A stretch of 48,968 bases of DNA from Planococcus sp. A6 (GCF_028823615.1 NZ_JAPEHT010000006.1:1-48968); one strand, 5' to 3'; counted from the stretch's first letter, positions 33,571 through 43,372 are shown. Translations and numbers: made by a program. Notes: generated by a model not told the origin, from the letters alone.

Positions 33571-34749
33571 ATGACGAAAAAATTATATTACGACGATTCA
33601 TATTTAAAGGAAACAATAGTTTACGTGACCGAATCGGCAATAGATGAAAGTGGCCAGTATGCAGTACTCGACCAGACTTGCTTTTATCCAGAAGGGGGCG
33701 GGCAGCCGGCAGACCACGGAATGATCGGGACGGCCGCAGTGCTCGATGTGCAAAATCGTGACGGGGAAATTCGCCATTACCTGGACCGGCAGCTAGAGCC
33801 TGGCGAATACAAGGCGGCGCTGGATTGGCAAAGAAGATGGGACCATATGCAGCAGCATGCCGGTCAGCATCTTTTGAGCGCGTTATTGGAAGATCGCCAT
33901 GGCTACCGGACCACCAGTTTTCATCTTGGACAAGAGCGGGTGTCGATCGATTTGCATCAAGCATCCATCGACCAGGCAACATTACGGCAAGTGGAACTTG
34001 AAGCCAACCGGATTATTCAAAGTCATTTGCCAATCCGTACGCGTTTCGTAAATGAACAGGAGCTCGAGCAATTGCATCTCCGGAAGCCGCCCGCTGTCAA
34101 GGGCGACATCCGCCTGGTGGAAATGGAAGGCATCGATTTAAATGCATGCGGCGGCACACATCCTGACAATACCGCGGGAATCGGGCTGTTGAAAATTCTT
34201 GGGACAGAAAAAGCGAAAGGCGGCACGCGTCTCTATTTTCTATGTGGAGAGCGAGCGCTCGAACATTTCAGCAAATTGAGCGACACGAGCGATGCATTGA
34301 TCGGGAAACTGAATGCCCCGGTCGCTGAACTGGTGCAAGCGGCAGATGCTTTATTATCAGAGAAAATTGCGGCCGACAAGGAAATAGTGGAGTTGAAAAA
34401 ACAGCTTCTGCTGGCAGAGGCAAAAGCGTTAACGCCGGAAGGGGGCGTCGCGATCCGGAATTTCGGCGACCGGCCCGTCAAGGAATTGCAGCAGCTGGCG
34501 CGCCTGGCGACTGAAGAATACCCGTCTGTCTGCCTGTTGTTTGCAGCACACACAGAAGGCAGCATACGGTTAGTATGTGCCCGCGGCAATGAATCTTCCG
34601 CCGATATGAGAGAGACCTTGAAACGCTTGCTTCAAGAAACAGATGGCAAGGGTGGCGGAACCGCTGCACTTGCGCAAGGCGGCGGCAATACAGAAGAGCC
34701 GTTCGAACGCTTCCAGGAAATTTTCAACGAAATTCATGCGAATGGCTGA
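33571..34749 (+). CDS. AlaX-type alanyl-tRNA editing protein with DHHA1 domain
   Basis: A 392-residue stand-alone trans-editing factor. The editing core has the zinc motifs HAGQHLLSALLE (HxxxH) and CGGTH, plus the N-terminal CFYPEGGGQPADHG segment. A C-terminal DHHA1 domain (about 270-390) ends with the Gly-rich GKGGGTAALAQGGG. AlaX proteins hydrolyse Ser- or Gly-tRNA(Ala); the long form with DHHA1 is common in Bacillales. AAAAGGAG precedes the ATG. Confidence 0.9.
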   Translation: MTKKLYYDDSYLKETIVYVTESAIDESGQYAVLDQTCFYPEGGGQPADHGMIGTAAVLDVQNRDGEIRHYLDRQLEPGEYKAALDWQRRWDHMQQHAGQHLLSALLEDRHGYRTTSFHLGQERVSIDLHQASIDQATLRQVELEANRIIQSHLPIRTRFVNEQELEQLHLRKPPAVKGDIRLVEMEGIDLNACGGTHPDNTAGIGLLKILGTEKAKGGTRLYFLCGERALEHFSKLSDTSDALIGKLNAPVAELVQAADALLSEKIAADKEIVELKKQLLLAEAKALTPEGGVAIRNFGDRPVKELQQLARLATEEYPSVCLLFAAHTEGSIRLVCARGNESSADMRETLKRLLQETDGKGGGTAALAQGGGNTEEPFERFQEIFNEIHANG

Positions 34750-34814
34750 ACGTAAGCTGTAACCTTTTGGAGGCGTAAAGGGTCTAATGGGTAAATGGCA
34801 CGGGAAAGGTCGTG

Positions 34815-36959
34815 ATGTTCGTGAAATGGAGCAGAGCCTGGTGGATAGCGGCGATTCTTTTGGTATTTTCAGGTATAGCTTTTGTTATGCTGACAGAAAA
34901 TGTAGCCATCAGCGGATCCTCCACAGCCCTTTCTGAATCCGGCTGGCGGGCCAATTTCTCAGCGCCGCTCGATGCGGATGCGATCGAAAAAGGCGCCGTT
35001 TACCTTACGGGTGCAGATGGCCAAAAGCTCGATCTCGATATGCAGTTGGCGAATGGCGGCCGGACGCTTGAAATTCCGGACATCGCAAGCGGAGACTATA
35101 CGCTTCATGTCACCAAATCTGCCTTATCGAGCAGTTTCCTGAAAAGCCTTTCGACAAACCAACTCGAGTTCACGATACAAGACGAAGTCCAAAACCTGGC
35201 GGGGGAAGAGGAACTACGTACTTATTTTACGCGATTGCTGAATCTCCAAAAAGACAATCCGTTTTACCGCGGCTTCGGTGAAGGAGTGGAAGAAGCGGAG
35301 GACAGTGCATCAGGCGAGTCGGGCGGAATGGGAGGCGGCGAACATTCGTCCACAAATAACCAGGTCGAAGGCATTGATGAAGGGGATATTGTGCAAACGG
35401 ATGGCGATTATTTATATTCCGTCAGCGAATCGCGTGTGATGATTTCCGATATCAGAGACCCGGAAAACATGGAGCTTGCAGCAGTCTTGGAGTTTGACGG
35501 GGAAACGTATCCAGAGGAATTATTCTTATCCGGCGATACGCTTGCCGTCATTTCAAGCCGCTTTTCGCTCATGGAAACCGAAGGAGATGCGGAAATGGAA
35601 AGCTTTATGCCTTATTCCGGCATCACAGCTGTCTTTCTCTATGATGTAACTTCACCTGAGAACCCGGAGCTGATCCGCGAATTTGGCAATGAAGGCACAT
35701 TCAATAATGCGAGGCTATCAAATGGTATCCTGTATTATGTCAGTAATGTGTTTCCGAATTACTGGATATTGGAGGAGCAGCCTGATATCGAACTGCGTCC
35801 AAGATTATTCGATTCCGCGCAAGGCGGGGAGCTCGAACCCCTGCCTTATGACGACTTGACCATCCTGCCGGGAACGATGGAAGGGAGCTATAGCGTCATC
35901 ACCTCCGTTAGCCTGGAAGCACCCGCTTCAAACGAAATTTCTACAAAAGGCTTTTTAGGCGGCAATGAACAAATGTATATGAACGAACAGCATCTCTATT
36001 TGACGGCTTCTGCGTTTGAGACGGCTGAAGGAGAGTTTGAAGATACTGCGCTTTGGGTGCCGCAACAAGCGGATACAGAAATCTTCAAATTCGGCTTGGA
36101 CGGCATCTCGGTGGAATTTATCGCTTCGGCCCGTGTGCAAGGGTCTCTATTGAACCAGTTTTCAATGGATGAATTCGAAGGCCATTTCCGTTTGGCGACA
36201 ACAGAAGGAGTCGCCTGGACACCGGCTTCCGAACCGAAAAACCACCTGTTCATTTTGAACGAACGATTGGAACAAGTTGGTTCAGTGGAAAACTTGGCGC
36301 CAAGCGAACGCATCTACTCGGTCCGCTTTATCGGCAGTAAAGCCTATATGGTGACTTTCCGTGAGACCGATCCGCTGTTTGCGATCGACGTTTCAGATCC
36401 TGCCGCTCCAGAAGTATTGGGTGAATTAAAAATTCCTGGATTTTCTAATTACTTGCATCCGCTTGATGACAAGCATTTGATCGGGTTTGGCTACGATACA
36501 AAAATCGAGCCAGTCAAAGGGGGCGGCGAGCCGCGCATCGTGACGGGCGGGATGAAGATCTCGCTGTTCGATGTCAGCGATATGGGGGATCCCAAGGAAA
36601 CCGATACGGAAATCATCGGCGGCCCTGGGACCTATTCTGCTTTGCAATACGACCACAAAGCCTTATTCCGTAATGAACAGCAAAGCTTATTCGGTTTTCC
36701 GGTATCGATCTATAAAGGAGACGGCATGGAGTATATCGAATTTCAGGCAGAAGGGGCTTTAATTTACTCGATCACCCCAGAAGGAATCGAGCTATCAGCC
36801 GATTTGACCCAAGCATCCGACCAGCCCTATGAAGACTGGAATACATCGATCCAGCGCCTGGCTTATGCAAAAGACGCCTTGTACACAGTGGGGAATACTG
36901 AAGTCAGAAGCTATAGCTTGTCGGATTTCGAACCACTTGGCACATTGCCCCTGCAATAA
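34815..36959 (+). CDS. Membrane-anchored beta-propeller domain protein
   Basis: A 714-residue extracytoplasmic protein. Residues 1-30 form a signal anchor (WSRAWWIAAILLVFSGIAFVML), then an Ig-like SbsA-type domain (about 30-120), and from about 165 the Beta_propel domain (NNQVEGIDEGDIVQTDGDYLYSVSESRVMISDIRDP), continuing to the C-terminus with repeated blade strands. Function is unknown in the family, though it is widespread in Bacillota and archaea. ATG 34815 is preferred over GTG 34812; AAAGG lies 5-6 nt upstream. Confidence 0.82.
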   Translation: MFVKWSRAWWIAAILLVFSGIAFVMLTENVAISGSSTALSESGWRANFSAPLDADAIEKGAVYLTGADGQKLDLDMQLANGGRTLEIPDIASGDYTLHVTKSALSSSFLKSLSTNQLEFTIQDEVQNLAGEEELRTYFTRLLNLQKDNPFYRGFGEGVEEAEDSASGESGGMGGGEHSSTNNQVEGIDEGDIVQTDGDYLYSVSESRVMISDIRDPENMELAAVLEFDGETYPEELFLSGDTLAVISSRFSLMETEGDAEMESFMPYSGITAVFLYDVTSPENPELIREFGNEGTFNNARLSNGILYYVSNVFPNYWILEEQPDIELRPRLFDSAQGGELEPLPYDDLTILPGTMEGSYSVITSVSLEAPASNEISTKGFLGGNEQMYMNEQHLYLTASAFETAEGEFEDTALWVPQQADTEIFKFGLDGISVEFIASARVQGSLLNQFSMDEFEGHFRLATTEGVAWTPASEPKNHLFILNERLEQVGSVENLAPSERIYSVRFIGSKAYMVTFRETDPLFAIDVSDPAAPEVLGELKIPGFSNYLHPLDDKHLIGFGYDTKIEPVKGGGEPRIVTGGMKISLFDVSDMGDPKETDTEIIGGPGTYSALQYDHKALFRNEQQSLFGFPVSIYKGDGMEYIEFQAEGALIYSITPEGIELSADLTQASDQPYEDWNTSIQRLAYAKDALYTVGNTEVRSYSLSDFEPLGTLPLQ

Positions 36960-36975
36960 AAATGATGGATAAGAG

Positions 36976-36998
36976 CGGATCTCTTCTAAAGAGATCCG
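36976..36998. other. Perfect hairpin after the beta-propeller gene
   Basis: CGGATCTCTT and AAGAGATCCG form a 10-bp perfect stem with a CTA loop, 17 nt after the stop. No T-run follows, so it is a weak terminator or a stabiliser. Confidence 0.5.
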
Positions 36999-37002
36999 AT
37001 AC

Positions 37003-37027
37003 GTTTGCACTGACAGAAAGAGGGAAT
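37003..37027 (+). promoter_or_regulatory. Candidate sigma-B promoter of the alcohol dehydrogenase gene
   Basis: GTTTGC (37003-37008), a 13-bp spacer and GGGAAT (37022-37027): four and five matches to the sigma-B consensus with correct spacing, 40 bp before the start codon. Confidence 0.4.
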
Positions 37028-37067
37028 AACAGAAATATTCTGACATCAATAAACGGGAGGGAAAAAC

Positions 37068-38207
37068 ATGAAGGCAGTAACGTTTCAAGGAACGAAAGAT
37101 ATGCAAGTCAAAGAAGTCAAAGACCCGGAACTCCAAAAACGTGATGACATCATCGTAAAAATAACTTCCACCGCCATTTGCGGTACAGACCTGCATATCT
37201 ATCAAGGGGCATTGCCTACCACCAAGAATACCGTCATCGGCCATGAGCCGATGGGCATTGTCGAAGAAGCGGGACCAGACGTCACCAAAGTGAAAAAAGG
37301 CGACCGAATCGTCCTTCCATTTAATATTAGCTGCGGCCAGTGCTTCTATTGCTCACACGAGATGGAAAGCCAATGCGACAATTCAAACGGCAATCCCCAT
37401 TTTGATACGGGTGCCTATTTCGGGTTGACGGAACGCTATGGCGATTATTCAGGCGGACAGGCTGAATATTTGCGCGTGCCCTACGCTAACTTCATGCCAT
37501 TGGTCATTCCAGAATCTTCAGAGCTCGAAGATGAACAGGTCCTGTTCCTGTCAGACGTACTGCCGACAGCCTGGTGGAGCGTCGAGAACGCAGGCGTCAA
37601 AGAAGGCGACACGGTCGTCGTTCTCGGCTGCGGACCAATCGGCCTCATGACCCAGAAGTTTGCCTGGATGAAAGGGGCGGCACGGGTTATTGCGGTAGAT
37701 GAATTGCCGTACCGGATGGAAAAAGCGAAAAAGATGAATAATGTGGAAATCGTTGACTTCAGCCAGCATGATAATACGGGGGCGCTGATCCACGAAATCA
37801 CAAAAGGCGGCGCACGAGTTGTCATTGATTGTGTAGGAATGGACGGCAAGAAATCGACTGCGGAAGCCGTTCAGCAAAAGCTGATGCTGCAAGGCGGGAC
37901 GCTAAGCGCGATCGATATCGCGAAAGATGCCGTCAGCAAATTCGGGACCATCCAATTGACGGGGGTCTACGGATTGACCTATAATCAATTCCCACTCGGC
38001 AATTTGTTCGAACGCAACGTAACGATGAAGATGGGGCAAGCGCCGGTCATCCATTTGATGCCGATGCTCCTCGACAAGATCGAAAAAGGCGAGTTCGATC
38101 CGCGTGAAATCATTTCACACATCGTGCCGCTCGATCAAGCGAGTGAAGCGTACCGGATTTTCAACGACCACGAAGACGAGTGTACCAAAGTCATTTTGAA
38201 ACCATAA
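37068..38207 (+). CDS. Zinc-dependent alcohol/polyol dehydrogenase
   Basis: A 379-residue medium-chain dehydrogenase. Catalytic zinc ligands lie in AICGTDLH and GHEPMG; the structural zinc is bound by four cysteines in SCGQCFYCSHEMESQC; the NAD fold is VLGCGPIGLM. The sequence resembles the glutathione-independent formaldehyde/alcohol dehydrogenase branch common in Bacillales. The substrate is not certain. CGGGAGGG-type site upstream. A sigma-B-like promoter suggests stress control. Confidence 0.88.
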   Translation: MKAVTFQGTKDMQVKEVKDPELQKRDDIIVKITSTAICGTDLHIYQGALPTTKNTVIGHEPMGIVEEAGPDVTKVKKGDRIVLPFNISCGQCFYCSHEMESQCDNSNGNPHFDTGAYFGLTERYGDYSGGQAEYLRVPYANFMPLVIPESSELEDEQVLFLSDVLPTAWWSVENAGVKEGDTVVVLGCGPIGLMTQKFAWMKGAARVIAVDELPYRMEKAKKMNNVEIVDFSQHDNTGALIHEITKGGARVVIDCVGMDGKKSTAEAVQQKLMLQGGTLSAIDIAKDAVSKFGTIQLTGVYGLTYNQFPLGNLFERNVTMKMGQAPVIHLMPMLLDKIEKGEFDPREIISHIVPLDQASEAYRIFNDHEDECTKVILKP

Positions 38208-38218
38208 AATATGCCGAT

Positions 38219-38250
38219 GAAACGCTCCGGTAACCGGAGCGTTTTAATTT
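38219..38250 (+). terminator. Terminator after the alcohol dehydrogenase
   Basis: Stem AAACGCTCCGG with its complement around TAA, then TTTTAATTTT. Confidence 0.85.
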
Positions 38251-38298
38251 TGCCTTGCCTGCGGTATGATGGTACAGAAGAAAAAGGGGGGAGACCAG

Positions 38299-39054
38299 AT
38301 GGCCGAAATATCGGAAGTCAGAAGAGAACTTGCGCTGGATTGTTTTCTATTGGCCGGAAAAGTCATGATGGAAAGCGGCGCGGAGACATACCGGGTGGAA
38401 GATACGATGATCCGGATGGCGGTTTCGCAAAATATGATGGATTCCCATTGCTTTGTGACTCCAGCGGGCATCATGTTTTCCCCGAGCAATGATTTGCCGA
38501 CGCGCTTTGTCCGCATCCATGGGCGCCGTACCGACCTCGAACGGGTGGCACGTGTCAATGCCGTATCGAGGCGTCTCGTGGCGGGCCAGCTGACATTGCA
38601 GCAGGCGTATGAAGAAATGACGGAAATCGAAAAAAACCATTACTTGTTCCCTCTGTGGCTGCAAGTGCTCGCAGCTGCAGTTGCCAGTGCCTGCTTCCTG
38701 ATTTTGATGGGCGGTGGCTGGGCGGACATTCCGTTCGCTTTTGTCATCGGGGGAATTGGATTTTATATTGTGGAAATGGTACTTGTGAAAACAAGGGTCA
38801 AGTTTTTCGCGGAATTTATCGGAGCGGTCGCCATCGGTACTTTAGCGGTGCTCGTTGTGAATAGTGGATTCGGGAACGATCCCGATACGATCATCATCGG
38901 TTCGGTCATGCCACTGGTGCCCGGCTTGCTGATCACCAACGCCGTCCGCGACATGATGGCCGGCCATTTTGTATCGGGCCTATCGATGGGTGCGGAAGCT
39001 TTTCTGACGGCATTCGCCATCGGGGCCGGCATCGCTATCGTATTGTCATTTTAA
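38299..39054 (+). CDS. ThrE-type threonine/serine exporter, large (YjjP-like) subunit
   Basis: A 251-residue protein: a soluble N-terminal half (residues 1-115, with KVMMESGAETYRVEDTMIRMA) and about five membrane helices after residue 118, including GSVMPLVPGLLITNAVRDM. In Corynebacterium both parts are one ThrE protein; in Bacillota they are split. It exports threonine/serine, or small acids in YjjPB. ATG 38299 follows AAAGGGGGGAG. The partner subunit starts 12 nt after its stop. Confidence 0.87.
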   Translation: MAEISEVRRELALDCFLLAGKVMMESGAETYRVEDTMIRMAVSQNMMDSHCFVTPAGIMFSPSNDLPTRFVRIHGRRTDLERVARVNAVSRRLVAGQLTLQQAYEEMTEIEKNHYLFPLWLQVLAAAVASACFLILMGGGWADIPFAFVIGGIGFYIVEMVLVKTRVKFFAEFIGAVAIGTLAVLVVNSGFGNDPDTIIIGSVMPLVPGLLITNAVRDMMAGHFVSGLSMGAEAFLTAFAIGAGIAIVLSF

Positions 39055-39066
39055 GGAGGAGATCGA

Positions 39067-39534
39067 ATGAACTGGCCTTTGGAGGCGTTTCTAAGTTTTT
39101 TGGCAGCCGGCGCATTCGGCATCATTTTCAATATCCCAAGAAAGACGCTTATCAGTTGCGGGCTTGTCGGGATGAGCGGCTGGCTTTTCTACCGGAGTTA
39201 TTTCCTCATGTTTGATGACCCGATTCAAGCAACCTTCGCCGGCGCCTTTATTGTCGCGATCGTTGCGCACATCTTGGCGAAGATCTTTAAAATGCCGATG
39301 ATCATTTTCAGTGTCGCCGGCATCATTCCGCTCGTTCCTGGAAGCCGTGCATACAATGCGATGCGCAATATCGTAGAGAATGATTACATGGAAGCGGTCG
39401 ATTTCGCTGTACAGGCATTGATGATTTCGGGTGCCATCGCCATGGGCCTGGTGTTCGCGGAAGTGCTCATGCAATTATATTTCAAGCATCAAGCAAGACG
39501 GACTCAGAAAAAAATGGGCTTTACACAGGAATAA
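39067..39534 (+). CDS. ThrE-type exporter, small (YjjB-like) subunit
   Basis: A 155-residue membrane protein with five helices and the family segment AGIIPLVPGSRAYNAMRNIVENDY. It completes the split ThrE/YjjPB transporter with the preceding gene. AAGGAGGAG lies before the ATG. Confidence 0.87.
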   Translation: MNWPLEAFLSFLAAGAFGIIFNIPRKTLISCGLVGMSGWLFYRSYFLMFDDPIQATFAGAFIVAIVAHILAKIFKMPMIIFSVAGIIPLVPGSRAYNAMRNIVENDYMEAVDFAVQALMISGAIAMGLVFAEVLMQLYFKHQARRTQKKMGFTQE

Positions 39535-39545
39535 TCCATAACGAA

Positions 39546-39582
39546 CAGGCAGCCTCATTTGTGGGCGGCCTGTTTTTTTGTG
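39546..39582 (+). terminator. Terminator after the thrE-like pair
   Basis: Imperfect stem AACAGGCAGCC/GGCGGCCTGTT followed by T7. Confidence 0.8.
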
Positions 39583-39604
39583 CAGGATCTGACAATAACG
39601 CCTC

Positions 39605-39893
39605 AATCCGATACTAACCCCAGGAAGCGATTCCCCACTAGCCGGCAACTTGTAAAAAAGCAGACCCATGTAAACACGTTGCAATCAACGAAATATATGA
39701 GCTGCCAAGCGCGACGGGTGAGCCGACGCAGTAGGAGAAAAGCTGCACCCAATAATCGTATGAACCGGCTTGCTCAACTTTTGCTACGCTCAAGCATCGC
39801 AGATGAATTGGCTCAATTTACTTTCGCCAATTCATTGTAGCCAAAGGCCAACCCAAAGCGAGGCAGCGAATATCCGTGTGATGCGAACTCCAA
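39605..39893. repeat. Structured intergenic repeat, copy 1
   Basis: A ~289-bp non-coding element. Its first ~125 bp (39607-39731) and last ~55 bp (39838-39893) are repeated with about 80-85 percent similarity in copy 2. Shared blocks include ACTAGCC, CAACTTGTAAAAAAGCAGA, GTGAGCCGACGCAG, AAAGGCCAACCC and ATATCCGT. The middle (39732-39837) is unique and contains a 9-bp hairpin TGAATTGGC/GCCAATTCA (39804-39812 with 39826-39834). Open frames across it look spurious. Confidence 0.85.
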
Positions 39894-39909
39894 ATTTCTA
39901 AATATCCAC

Positions 39910-40119
39910 TATCCGACACGAACCCCGGGAAGCGATTTCCCCACTAGCCAGCAACTTGTAAAAAAGCAGATTCCCGTAAACACCTTACAATCAGTGAAAT
40001 GTATAAGCTGCCGGGCGCACAGGGTGAGCCGACGCAGCAAGACAGGTGTTCTTCCTGTCTTGTGGCTAAAGGCCAACCCCAAGCAAGGCAGCGGATATCC
40101 GTATGATGTGAACTCCAAT
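39910..40119. repeat. Structured intergenic repeat, copy 2
   Basis: A ~210-bp second copy in the same orientation. The outer blocks match copy 1, but the ~107-bp middle is replaced by a short 9-bp hairpin CAAGACAGG/CCTGTCTTG (40038-40046 with 40054-40062). The ends are complementary (TATCCG at the left, CGGATA near 40092), suggesting a folded RNA or DNA with a variable apical arm. Confidence 0.85.
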
Positions 40120-40159
40120 AATTTTAAATTCCTATACTAAGTTTTCAATCCTAACAGAA

Positions 40160-40196
40160 CAAAAAACCCAGACCACGGAATTTCCGCAGTCTGGGG
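40160..40196 (-). terminator. Terminator of the EAL-domain gene
   Basis: On the minus strand stem CCCAGACTGCGG/CCGTGGTCTGGG followed by T6, shortly after the stop at 40205. Confidence 0.88.
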
Positions 40197-40204
40197 GAGA
40201 GAGA

Positions 40205-42183
40205 TTATTTTAACCATTTTTCGAGTTCCTGGGCGTTCATCGGGTGGCTGATGATATAGCCTTGGATGCTATTGCAATCCATCACCCGAAGCAATTCCAG
40301 CTGCTCGTTCGTTTCGACGCCTTCAGCGATCACTTGGAAATCAAGTGACTTGCCGAACTGGATCATGCCTTTAATCATTTTCTGCATTTTTTCCTGCTTC
40401 GTGATCGACTGGATGATGGTCCGGTCGATTTTCAATGAGGAAATCGGCAATAACAGCATATAACGGAAAGAAGCATAGCCTGTCCCGAAATCATCGAGTG
40501 CAAATTGCACGCCTTGCTGGTTCAGGCGGTTCATTTGCTGCATGATCGGGCGTTCCGCTTCCGCTTCAAGCGCGAACTTCTCCGTAATCTCGATCATCAA
40601 GGAATGGGGATCGCAATTATTTGCCTTCATTTGCTCGATCAGCATGCTCGCCATATCCTTATCGCGGAATTCGCGGATGGAGGAGTTGATGCTGATGCGC
40701 AAATTGATCCCTTTTGCTTTCCAATCTTTCAGCTGTGCACAAGCGGTCTCCAACACGAAGCTGCCGATTTCATGGATCATGCCATTTTCTTCCGCAATCG
40801 GAATGAGTTCATCAGGCGTCACGACGCCGATTTCATCGTCATTCCAGCGGACGAGCGCTTCGACGCTTTCGACATTGCCAGTCGAGAGATTGACTTGTGG
40901 CTGATACAACAATTGCAGGTTTTTCCGGTCCAGTGCATGGACAAGGCGTTTACGTGGTCGTCTGCCGTCAACGTGGAAATGGCGCTGCCACCGCGGTCTT
41001 TGACTTTCTTGATTGTCGCATAGGAAGCTTTGATCAAGTGGACGAAGCTCTGCTGATCTTCCGGGTATTTCGTGATGGCGCCGCTGACGGTCAAGGGAAC
41101 TGCCGTGCCGCCGATATAGATCGGGTGCTGCTGCAAATAAGGCAGGAAGCCTTCGATGAACCAGTTCGGCAATGGCGTGATCAACGCAAATTCATGAAGC
41201 CCTGCGCGTGTAATCAATGAATCGGAGAAATACATGCGCAAGCGTTTCGTGAATTCGATGAGCAATTCATTTTCCGTATCCGTATCCGATACATCACGCA
41301 AGGTGTAAAAGCGGTCGATGTCGAGGAACAGGAAAGAGAAATGGCGGCCTTCCTTGATGTGTTCCGCGACGGCCTGCTCAAGGCGGTGGCGGTTTTCAAG
41401 CCCTGTAATCGGGTCGATAAAAGCAATTTCCTCCAGGTGCTTTTGGGCATGCTTTGTTTCCGTGATGTCTTTTTCAAGGAAGATGTAATACGCATCCTCC
41501 TCTGATAATTGCATGGGAATCGCCGTCAAGTCGACCCAATAAGTTTCACCATCTTTTGTCGCTTTTTTCGCTTCGCCGTTCCATACATGTCCATCTTTCA
41601 AGCTTTCCAGGATCGAATCAACAAACTCGAGGTCTTCTTCGCTGTCATGGAACATCTGCCAGACAGGTTTGCCGAGTACGCGTTTCGGGGTCCATTTGCT
41701 GAGCTTGAGGAAATGGGGGTTCGCGTAAGTGACCAGGAACTCCTGGTCGAAATAAGTCATCATGAACGAATCATCCAGCCCATGGCGAAGGTGGCTTAGT
41801 TCCCTTGCGGCTGAGCCAGCGCTTACGCTATCATCGATTTCATAGATGGTCAGAAGGAAACGCTCGCCATGCGATGTGAACGCTTTCGTGACGACCGTAG
41901 AATAGTTTTGCCCGCCACTGCCAAGGCCGATTTCCATGTTCTCAAACCGGACCGGGTTTGTGCTTTCCAACAGCATTTCCCAAGGCTGCTTGTGGAGTGC
42001 GGCTTGTTCTGGATTCATATAGGAAAAGGGCTGGCCTTTAGCGGTCTCTGTATTTAGTTGAAAGATGCGTTCGGCATGCCCGTTGAACCAAGTGATGAGT
42101 CCTTCTTGATCGAAAATGATGATGGGGAAGGGAATATGGTTATATGCTAGGGTTTGTGCCAAAAAATCCTGCTTTTCACTCAT
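40205..42183 (-). pseudogene. PAS-PAS-GGDEF-EAL signalling protein, single-base frameshift
   Basis: The first frame (from ATG 42183, AAGGAG upstream) encodes two PAS domains (about 10-120 and 130-250) and a GGDEF-fold domain (about 260-420) up to ADDHVNA. The EAL domain lies in the next frame, from LVHALDRKNLQLLYQPQ to the stop at 40205. Restoring one C near 40948 (GCCTT to GCCCTT) joins them as DDHVNALVHALDRKN. The cyclase motif is degenerate (RAGLHEF in place of RxGGDEF), while the phosphodiesterase motifs are intact (EALVRW, DDFGTGYAS, KIDR, AEGVET). An intact version would be a c-di-GMP phosphodiesterase with PAS sensing. The indel could be genuine or a sequencing error. Confidence 0.88.
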
Positions 42184-42450
42184 TAACTGACGCTCCTTAA
42201 CCGTTTTGTACTTTCATTATAAAGAAGAAAAGGTCTTTCGTCACCACTTTACAAAAATATAATACGGGAATTTTAGCACAGAAACCATACTATCCTTTTT
42301 AACCCACTCGTGAGAGAATAGGCATGATTCGATTGAAAATTGAGGAAAACAACCAATTTGTCCCGATTACAAAGGGTTCTAACGATAAAAACAGCTGAAT
42401 TAGCCAATTCGTCACGGATTGGCTTTGTTAAATGGAAGGAGTGCTGGCGA

Positions 42451-43333
42451 ATGGAACGGCTAAAGGGAGTATCCATGATACTGATAGGGGCGATGCTTTG
42501 GGGAGCGACCGGGCCGCTCATGGAATGGACGCTCGACGTCTACCCGATCACTGTGTCCTTTCTATTGACTATTCGGCTTATTGTCGCTGGCATCGTGCTG
42601 CTGTTGTTCTTGAAAATGAAGCAGGTGCAGGTGACGTCGATTTTTCGGCAAAAGATATGGACGCGTCCTTTATTGATCTTTTCAGTAGCCGGCATGCTCG
42701 GTGTCCAATACAGTTTCGTCGCAGCGATCGATACGAGCAATGCAGTCTTTGCCACATTGATGCAGTTTCTGGCACCTGTCTATGTCATTGTTTTCATTTC
42801 CATGCGCCTTCGCAAATGGCCGCCGGTCTATCAAGTGCTCGGCATGGTCGGTACGCTCGCTGGCTTATTTTTATTGTTGACGGACGGGCGTTTTGTTTTG
42901 GGGCGTTCTGGTCGGTTTGGCTTTTACATTCTACACGCTTTATCCGGCCAGGCTGATGCAGGAATGGGGCGTCTTGCTCGTTGTCGGCTGGTCCATGCTG
43001 TTCGGCGGCATCTTTCTAGGGCTCATCAATCCGATTTTCCTGTCGGATGAATGGGAGCTATTGGCAGACCCGACGCTCATTTTGGCGATCATCGCGATTA
43101 TTGTGGTCGGCACGATGGCATTTGTGCTGTTTCTCAGCAGCATGCGATTCATCTCGCCTGTAGAGACGAGCATTTTATCCGCGATGGAGCCATTGACGGC
43201 GATGGTCATTTCGCTTGTCTGGTTCGGCCATTTTCTATCCCCATTGCAAATCGGTGGAGCTTTTCTCATGTTGGTCTTCGTCACTTGGCTATCTTTTGCG
43301 GGCAGTGAAAAAACTGCCGATGACCGCTCTTGA
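42451..43333 (+). pseudogene. EamA/DMT-family transporter, frameshifted
   Basis: The first frame, from ATG 42451 (AAGGAG upstream), encodes five helices of an EamA transporter (MERLKGVSMILIGAMLWGATG .. LFLLLTDGRFV). The second frame continues from about 42893 with FWGVLVGLAFTFYTLYPARLMQEWG to the stop at 43333. The junction lacks the usual ~8-10 residue loop between the two EamA halves, pointing to a short deletion (two bases modulo three) near the repeated GTTTTG at 42890-42899. As read, the second half would not be made in frame. Confidence 0.85.
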
Positions 43334-43335
43334 GT

Positions 43336-43372
43336 AAAGGCATGCAGCAAAATGCTGCGTGCCTTTTTCATT
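43336..43372 (+). terminator. Terminator after the EamA pseudogene
   Basis: Stem AAAGGCATGCAGCA with near-complement TGCTGCGTGCCTTT, then T5. Confidence 0.85.

Noticed and set aside
39559-39840. 93-codon ORF in repeat copy 1 and minus-strand ORFs 39475-39684 and 39909-40118
   Set aside because: They follow the non-coding repeat, differ between copies, lack ribosome sites and have biased low-complexity composition.
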